This document shows positions 8,509 through 13,130 of a stretch of 21,739 nt of DNA, piece by piece. A program made the position numbers and the translations under genes. Each line of letters starts with the position of its first letter. The stretch's first letter is position 1. This DNA is from Spirosomataceae bacterium (GTDB lineage: Bacteria > Bacteroidota > Bacteroidia > Cytophagales > Spirosomataceae), in the NCBI GenBank assembly GCA_025455795.1, contig JALOLW010000007.1, positions 1-21,739 of the forward strand, in the 5' to 3' direction. The notes beneath the pieces are model-generated. The model saw nothing but the letters and a program-made list of their open reading frames with translations. It had not been told where the DNA came from and ran no database searches.

Positions 8509-8537
8509 GGATGTTCGATATTCTTGATTGAACATCC
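8509..8537. repeat. 8-bp perfect inverted repeat between the IrrE-like and kinase genes
   Basis: GGATGTTC at 8509-8516 pairs with GAACATCC at 8530-8537 around a 13-nt AT-rich loop. It lies directly after the stop of the IrrE-like gene and 44 bp before the kinase start. No T-run follows on the minus strand, so it is not a classical terminator; it may be an attenuator, an mRNA-processing hairpin or a relic of a short tandem repeat (GATGTTC, GATATTC). Confidence 0.45.
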
Positions 8538-8539
8538 GC

Positions 8540-9262
8540 CTACATTCCCTCTTCGAGCCATTGTTCCTCAATGTCGCCTTCCAAATCCCCACCACGTGAC
8601 ACAAATAGCGGGCGGGTTTTGGCGGGACGTTCGGGCTTGATGGTCATAAAGTTGCGGTATTGTTCGTCGGAAATCACTTCCAAAAGCAAAGCGCGTCTCA
8701 ACACCACCCAAAAAGGAACACGGAAAAACTCGGCAATGTCCATGGCCAAGGCGGGAGAGATTTTGCTGATGCCACGGTGAAAAAAACTTTGGACTTCGTT
8801 TTCGGGGAGAAATGCCTCAAAAACCAGTTGCTCGGCGCGTTGGGCCAAGGTTTCGGGTTGAGAATAACTCATGTACAGCCCCAGCGAAGCCGTGAGGAGA
8901 TAGGTGTAGTATTGGCGTTCGTGTTCGTCGGCTTGGGCATTGACAAACACCCAACCTTTGTTTTGATACAAAGCCGAAAGCCCAATAAACTCACCTTCCA
9001 CTTGGTGCAACTGTGCCACTTTGACTACTTCGGGGTAGGGAAGTTTACGGCCCAATTGACGTATGACCTCCTGACCAGAGGACACGTCGGCGGCCTCGCC
9101 CGCAGGTTCCAAAAGCCACTCACCCGCGAGCAGCGACTGAAAAATACGCTCTCCTTCGCGTTGGGCAGCTACTTGACCCAGGTGCAGAAGCGTGCGGTCG
9201 CGCAGGGAGAAATCAATAAAAACCTGATTTGTGGGTTGTTTTTTCTTTCCCATTTTGCCCAA
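8540..9262 (-). CDS. Degenerate ImmA/IrrE-like protein without the HExxH zinc motif
   Basis: The 240-residue protein follows the ImmA/IrrE (COG2856) layout. An N-terminal part resembles strand-rich LGGRLPYPEV-type sequence (about 66-83), then GEFIGLSALYQNKGWVFVNA (90-109), then the expected metallopeptidase helix reads EHERQYYTYLLTASLGLYM (113-131), then RAEQLVFEAFLPENEVQSF (142-160) in the place of the family's second-helix E..AN.FAAELLMP, and LAMDIAEFFRVPFWVVLRRAL (172-192) in place of the C-terminal helix-turn-helix-like LAxxFGVSxxALxxRL. The zinc motif HExxH is HERQY, so the second histidine (position 118) is Tyr and peptidase activity is unlikely. No N-terminal DNA-binding domain is present. 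Start: ATG at 9262 or the in-frame ATG at 9253; the promoter at 9280-9310 would leave a leader of about 12 or 21 nt respectively. The family assignment is by pattern only. Confidence 0.6.
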   Translation of the reverse strand: MGKMGKKKQPTNQVFIDFSLRDRTLLHLGQVAAQREGERIFQSLLAGEWLLEPAGEAADVSSGQEVIRQLGRKLPYPEVVKVAQLHQVEGEFIGLSALYQNKGWVFVNAQADEHERQYYTYLLTASLGLYMSYSQPETLAQRAEQLVFEAFLPENEVQSFFHRGISKISPALAMDIAEFFRVPFWVVLRRALLLEVISDEQYRNFMTIKPERPAKTRPLFVSRGGDLEGDIEEQWLEEGM

Positions 9263-9279
9263 AAACGTTGATTATTAGG

Positions 9280-9310
9280 CAAAAATAAGGAAGTTCGGAG
9301 GTTTTACAAA
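9280..9310 (-). promoter_or_regulatory. Consensus Bacteroidota promoter for the IrrE-like gene
   Basis: On the minus strand TTTG (9310-9307) and TATTTTTG (9287-9280) are separated by 19 bp, an exact match to the TTTG-N19-TAnnTTTG consensus of the Bacteroidota primary sigma factor. Transcription would start near 9275, just ahead of the ATG at 9262. Confidence 0.7.
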
Positions 9311-9323
9311 AAAAGCCGTTGGA

Positions 9324-9355
9324 TTCGCTAAATCCACGGTTTCGGATTAGCTTTG
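9324..9355 (+). promoter_or_regulatory. gcvT promoter, TTCG-N20-TAGCTTTG
   Basis: A perfect -7 box TAGCTTTG at 9348-9355 lies behind a one-mismatch -33 box TTCG at 9324-9327. The predicted start near 9360 leaves about 19 nt before the gcvT ATG. It is divergent to the consensus promoter of the IrrE-like gene. Confidence 0.6.
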
Positions 9356-9378
9356 CGTAAAATTTCTTCACCGACACA

Positions 9379-10479
9379 ATGACCGAACAAATTAAAACAA
9401 TCCCCCTCAACGACCTCCACGTAAGCCTTGGAGCAAAAATGGTTCCTTTCGCGGGTTTTATGATGCCCGTCCGTTACTCTTCAGATTTGGAAGAGCATCA
9501 CTGCGTTCGCAACGGCGTGGGGGTGTTTGACGTGTCGCATATGGGAGAGTTTGTAGTGCGTGGCCCCAAAGCCCTTGATTTGATTCAGCGCGTATCGGCC
9601 AATGACGCAACTGCCCTGTACGACGGTAGAATTCAGTACAGCTATTTGCCCAATGCCGACGGGGGCGTAGTGGATGATTTGTTGGTGTATCGCTACAATC
9701 AAGAAGAGTATTACTTAGTGGTCAATGCGTCCAATATCGAAAAAGATTGGAATTGGATACAAAGCCACAATACCGAGGGTGTAGAAATGGAAAATATCTC
9801 CGACCGTCTTTGTTTGTTTGCGGTTCAAGGTCCCAAAGCGATGGCAACACTCCAAAAACTGACCGATATTGACCTCAGTAAAATAGAATACTACCACTAC
9901 GCAGCAGGTACGCTGGCGGGGGTAGAAGACGTATTTATCTCCGCCACGGGCTACACGGGTGCGGGTGGTTTTGAAGTCTATGTGTGGAATCACGACGCCG
10001 AACGCCTATGGAACGCGATTTTTGAGGCAGGGGCAGAATTTGGCATCAAGCCCATCGGCCTCGGTGCGCGCGATACGCTTCGCCTCGAAATGGGCTACTG
10101 CCTCTACGGCAACGATATTGACGACACCACCTCACCGCTCGAAGCGGGCTTGGGTTGGGTGACAAAATTTACCAAAGATTTTGTCAATTCACAAGCCCTG
10201 CTTCAACAAAAACAGGCGGGAGTTCAGCGTAAACTCGTTGGTTTTGAGATGATTGACCGTGGTATTCCAAGAGGCCACTACGACCTTTGTGATGCCGAAG
10301 GCGGTGTTATCGGACACGTCACGTCGGGGACACAATCGCCCACGCTGGGCAAAGGCATCGGAATGGGCTACGTGACTTTGGCGTACAGTAAGGTAGGTAC
10401 GGAGATTTTTGTCAAAGTCCGCGACCGCCTTCTCAAAGCCCAAATCGTCAAAATACCGTTTGTGAAGCCGGGCGTTTGA
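9379..10479 (+). CDS. gcvT: Glycine cleavage system T protein (aminomethyltransferase)
   Basis: The 366-residue protein transfers the methylene group from aminomethyl-lipoyl GcvH to tetrahydrofolate, releasing ammonia. Family motifs are all present: LGAKMVPFAGFMMPVRY at 17-33, GVFDVSHMGEFVV at 48-60, GGVVDDLLVYR at 95-105 (Asp99/Asp100 match the catalytic Asp region of E. coli T protein), YYLVVNASNIEKDW at 111-124, ATGYTGAGGFEVYV, GLGARDTLRLEMGYCLYGND and, near the end, VTSGTQSPTLGKGIGMGYV. Length matches the usual 360-370. The gene stands alone with its own promoter; gcvH and gcvP are not adjacent, which is common in Bacteroidota. No terminator follows, only a 76-bp gap before the heme-domain gene, so read-through is possible. 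Confidence 0.97.
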   Translation: MTEQIKTIPLNDLHVSLGAKMVPFAGFMMPVRYSSDLEEHHCVRNGVGVFDVSHMGEFVVRGPKALDLIQRVSANDATALYDGRIQYSYLPNADGGVVDDLLVYRYNQEEYYLVVNASNIEKDWNWIQSHNTEGVEMENISDRLCLFAVQGPKAMATLQKLTDIDLSKIEYYHYAAGTLAGVEDVFISATGYTGAGGFEVYVWNHDAERLWNAIFEAGAEFGIKPIGLGARDTLRLEMGYCLYGNDIDDTTSPLEAGLGWVTKFTKDFVNSQALLQQKQAGVQRKLVGFEMIDRGIPRGHYDLCDAEGGVIGHVTSGTQSPTLGKGIGMGYVTLAYSKVGTEIFVKVRDRLLKAQIVKIPFVKPGV

Positions 10480-10555
10480 GGGTTTTGAAGACAATACTGC
10501 GTAAAAAAAAACAGTGAAAGTCTTTATAGATTGAGTCTATCGAAATCTCTCAACT

Positions 10556-12073
10556 ATGCTCATTCTTCAAGTCTCTATTTGCTCTGATTGGGCGGCCTTT
10601 TTTGGTCGCTTCCACCCTGTGTTGGTTCACTTGCCCATCGGCTTCTTGATTTTGGCAGGACTGCTCGAAATCGGGCGGCTTTTGGGTAAAACCGAAGTCA
10701 AAAACAGCACCATTTCTTTCATTTTGTTTTGGTCGGCAGTGGGCGCGACGCTCTCGTGCGTGGCGGGCTATCTGCTGTCTTTGGGAGGCGGCTACGAAGC
10801 CCAACTCCTCGAAAATCACAAATGGCAAGGTATCTGGGTCGCGGTGGCGGCTTGGGTAGCGTGGGTGGCGAAGTCGGACTTGTTTATCGAAAAATTTTCT
10901 TTTACCAATCTCTTGTACGCACCAGCACTCGTGATTGGGGCGTTTTTTACAATGATAGCGGGGCATAATGGTGGCTCACTGACCCACGGCGAAGGCTACT
11001 TGACCCAAGAAACCCCCGAGCCGTTTCGAGGCTGGCTTGGCATGGAGCCCAAAACCGAAAAAGGCGGCGACGAAATCAAGCCCATTGCCGATGTGAACAA
11101 CGCGATGGTGTTTCAAGACGTGGTCAATCCTATCATCAAAGCCCGCTGCGTGCAGTGCCACAATGCCAACAAATCCAAAGGCGATCTTCGCATGGATGAC
11201 ATCGAACTTCTCAAAAAAGGCGGCGAAAATGGGCCTATTTTTGTAGCGGGCAAAGGCCAAGAAAGCGAGATGATTGAGCGGTGCTTGCTCCCACTTGAAG
11301 ACGAACACCATATGCCTCCAAAAGGTAAAACGCAACTTACTGAGGGGCAGATAGCGATTTTATCGTGGTGGATAGACCAAGGAGCACCTTTTGACAAAAA
11401 AGTAGCCGACCTCAAAGCGACCGATGCCGTAAAACCCGCGTTGGCAGCTTTGGGTAATGGTCAGTCGTCAGCAGGTAGTGAGCCAGCAGCCGGCAGTAGT
11501 CAGCAGTCGGTAGTGCTGAGTCTCAAAGTGGCGGCGGCAGATGCCAAAGCCATCGAAGCAATCAAAAAAGCGGGCTTGCTCGTGACCCCCATTGCGTCGG
11601 GGAGCAACTTGCTCGAAGTCAATGCCGTCAATGCCAGCGACTTGACCGACGCGCAGATGGCACTTTTGCAACCGTTAAAAGAGCAAATTGTGTGGCTCAA
11701 ACTGGGTGACACCAAAATCACTGACCAAGCCGCCGCGACCATTGCCCAACTCAAAAACCTTCAAAAACTACATTTGGAAAACACCACTATCGGTGATGCC
11801 ACCGTGCGTCAAGTGAAGGATTTGCCCTATCTCGAATACCTCAATCTCGTAGGCACGCAAGTGACCGACGCTGGCGTCAAAGACCTCTCGACCACCAAAA
11901 GTTTACGTAGCTTGCACCTGTGGCAATCGAAAGTAACCGAAACGGGCGTAACTGCCCTCAAACAAACGAAGCCCGCCCTCGACGTGACGGTGGGAATTAC
12001 GGAACAACAAGTGGCAGAGTTTATCAAAGCGGGCGAAACCGCGCCAAAAGTTGAAGAAAAGAAAAAGAAATAA
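10556..12073 (+). CDS. Membrane protein with DUF2231, planctomycete-type cytochrome c and leucine-rich repeats
   Basis: The 505-residue protein joins three parts. Residues 17-140 are a DUF2231-like membrane domain with HPVLVHLPIG at 20-29 and about four hydrophobic spans (24-44, 53-77, 92-106, 117-137). Residues about 180-285 are a PSCyt1-type cytochrome c domain: heme site CVQCH at 198-202, and HHMPPKGK at 251-258 with Met253 as likely distal ligand, then LTEGQIAILSWWIDQGAP. Residues about 320-480 hold LRR-like repeats (LKLGDTKITD, LHLENTTIGD, LNLVGTQVTD, LHLWQSKVTE). The tail is Lys-rich. The heme and LRR parts should face the periplasm. Related fusions occur in Bacteroidota and Planctomycetota, often with PSD1/PSCyt1 proteins, without a proven role; electron transfer is inferred. 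The linker at 303-321 (SSAGSEPAAGSSQQS) is encoded by a heptamer repeat. Confidence 0.85.
   Translation: MLILQVSICSDWAAFFGRFHPVLVHLPIGFLILAGLLEIGRLLGKTEVKNSTISFILFWSAVGATLSCVAGYLLSLGGGYEAQLLENHKWQGIWVAVAAWVAWVAKSDLFIEKFSFTNLLYAPALVIGAFFTMIAGHNGGSLTHGEGYLTQETPEPFRGWLGMEPKTEKGGDEIKPIADVNNAMVFQDVVNPIIKARCVQCHNANKSKGDLRMDDIELLKKGGENGPIFVAGKGQESEMIERCLLPLEDEHHMPPKGKTQLTEGQIAILSWWIDQGAPFDKKVADLKATDAVKPALAALGNGQSSAGSEPAAGSSQQSVVLSLKVAAADAKAIEAIKKAGLLVTPIASGSNLLEVNAVNASDLTDAQMALLQPLKEQIVWLKLGDTKITDQAAATIAQLKNLQKLHLENTTIGDATVRQVKDLPYLEYLNLVGTQVTDAGVKDLSTTKSLRSLHLWQSKVTETGVTALKQTKPALDVTVGITEQQVAEFIKAGETAPKVEEKKKK
11463..11518 (+). repeat. Degenerate 7-bp tandem repeat (AGTnAGC family, 8 units) inside the heme/LRR gene
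   Basis: Eight heptamers in register: AGTCGTC, AGCAGGT, AGTGAGC, CAGCAGC, CGGCAGT, AGTCAGC, AGTCGGT, AGTGCTG. They encode the Ser/Gly/Ala/Gln-rich linker between the cytochrome and LRR domains. The unit AGTGAGC also occurs in the array at 17578-17626. The units are diverged, so slippage is probably rare now. Confidence 0.65.
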
Positions 12074-12081
12074 GGCGACAT

Positions 12082-13125
12082 CTACCAGCCTCCCACGCGA
12101 GCACTGCGCGTGTAGCCCGCAAAGCATCCTAAGCCGCCTTTGATATTGGACGGTACCAACGACGGTTCGGCAAAAGGGTTGTCATTGTCAAATTGCTGCA
12201 CTGCGCGGTGATATTCGTAGTACGTTTTTTCGTAAGAGGTGAGAGAGAACTCCACCCGCCGCGAACCCGGAATGACGTTGGGCGTAATACGATAGCCGTA
12301 GGGGATAATACCCGCTTCCGAAATCATAAACGTACCGTCGTCTCGGTCGTCGGTCATCCACAATCCGTTAAAATCGCCAAATCGAACATTAAAAATCTCT
12401 GGTTGGAGCACAAAGGTGTTGGGCATCGCTTGGACGCGGCGCGTTTGGGCGCCAAGCCCTGTAATTAGGTAATAATTTTTTTCGCCCCTGGTATCTGTCC
12501 AAAAAAGACGGTAGGTGAGGTCGTAAGCGGCGGGCGTAATTTGAGCATTGACCAAGACCGAGTCCCGATTGACCTCCGAAATAAAAACTGCCCTCGGGAT
12601 TTTGCAAGAAGACTCCACAGTTTGGTCTCCCAGTGTAATTTTCAGATTGTATGTTTCACCTGCTCTTATCGCCATCGCCCGCGTGTTGATGGCATATTGT
12701 TGTCGGCGGTTATCAAAGGGTACTTCGATGGTTTTGTCACGGTTGGTGAGCAGGACTTTGGCGCCACTGATACTTGGTGTGTTTCCACCGAAAGACCCAA
12801 AACCACCTACATTTAGGCCCAAAACAGGACTACTGCGCTGTACTGAAATCACAATAGCGGTATCTTGGGGTGACAGATAGCCGTGCACAACCAACTGATT
12901 TTTGGAAGTGGGCAGTCGGTCAGGGCTAATGTCGTTGACGAGGGTTTCGCACCCCCAAAAAGCCAGCATGGTGAATGCAAAACAGAGGAAGCGAAATGTT
13001 GTAAACAGAACTCGTGGCACGACTGTCACGAACTCGCTACTATTGAAGCGACAAGCCTCAGTCATGCCGCAATTGACAGATAACCAATAACGAATAACAA
13101 TTGCTTTAGCACTTAAAGTCTTCAT
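12082..13125 (-). CDS. DUF4249 family lipoprotein, partner of the adjacent TonB-dependent receptor
   Basis: The 347-residue frame contains a lipoprotein signal FRFLCFAFTMLAFWGC with lipobox Cys59, then a DUF4249-type body: LPTSKNQLVVHGYLSPQDTA at 71-90, IVISVQRSSPVLG, SISGAKVLLTNRD, AGETYNLKITLGDQTVESSC and a C-terminal GGLGCFAGYTRSARVGGW. DUF4249 proteins sit on the outer membrane next to TonB-dependent receptors across Bacteroidota, in a SusC/D-like arrangement; their ligand is unknown. The ATG at 13125 lies 5 bp after the receptor's stop, which supports an operon. That start gives an unusual 58-residue pre-lipobox region, part of which is encoded by heptamer repeats and a palindrome; GTG codons at 13029 and 13020 would give shorter, more normal signal peptides. 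Convergent with the heme/LRR gene, with only 8 bp between stops. Confidence 0.8.
   Translation of the reverse strand: MKTLSAKAIVIRYWLSVNCGMTEACRFNSSEFVTVVPRVLFTTFRFLCFAFTMLAFWGCETLVNDISPDRLPTSKNQLVVHGYLSPQDTAIVISVQRSSPVLGLNVGGFGSFGGNTPSISGAKVLLTNRDKTIEVPFDNRRQQYAINTRAMAIRAGETYNLKITLGDQTVESSCKIPRAVFISEVNRDSVLVNAQITPAAYDLTYRLFWTDTRGEKNYYLITGLGAQTRRVQAMPNTFVLQPEIFNVRFGDFNGLWMTDDRDDGTFMISEAGIIPYGYRITPNVIPGSRRVEFSLTSYEKTYYEYHRAVQQFDNDNPFAEPSLVPSNIKGGLGCFAGYTRSARVGGW
13016..13068. repeat. Nested palindrome (REP-like) in the 5' end of the DUF4249 gene
   Basis: Outer arms GGCACGACTG (13016-13025) and CAGTCATGCC (13059-13068) pair with one mismatch on the plus strand (a G-U wobble in the minus-strand RNA). 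An inner stem TCGCT (13034-13038) and AGCGA (13047-13051) is nested within. It reads through in frame as residues about 20-37 of the DUF4249 frame and sits next to a heptamer array. Confidence 0.55.
13078..13098. repeat. 7-bp tandem repeat (nRATAAC family, 3 units) near the DUF4249 start
   Basis: Units AGATAAC, CAATAAC and GAATAAC lie in register. On the minus strand they encode part of the N-terminal segment IVIRYWLS. Both AGATAAC and CAATAAC recur in the trxB leader at 20187-20200. Confidence 0.6.
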
Positions 13126-13130
13126 TTTCT

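Noticed and set aside
8466..8561. 32-codon N-terminal extension of the kinase gene
   Set aside because: It overlaps the end of the previous gene, runs through an inverted repeat, and precedes a normal ATG at the family's usual start position.
7398..9262. Toxin-antitoxin or defence pair made of the IrrE-like and kinase genes
   Set aside because: The kinase matches the ACAD10/11-type phosphotransferase pattern rather than a HipA-like or toxin kinase, the two genes are 74 bp apart, and no defence gene is nearby.
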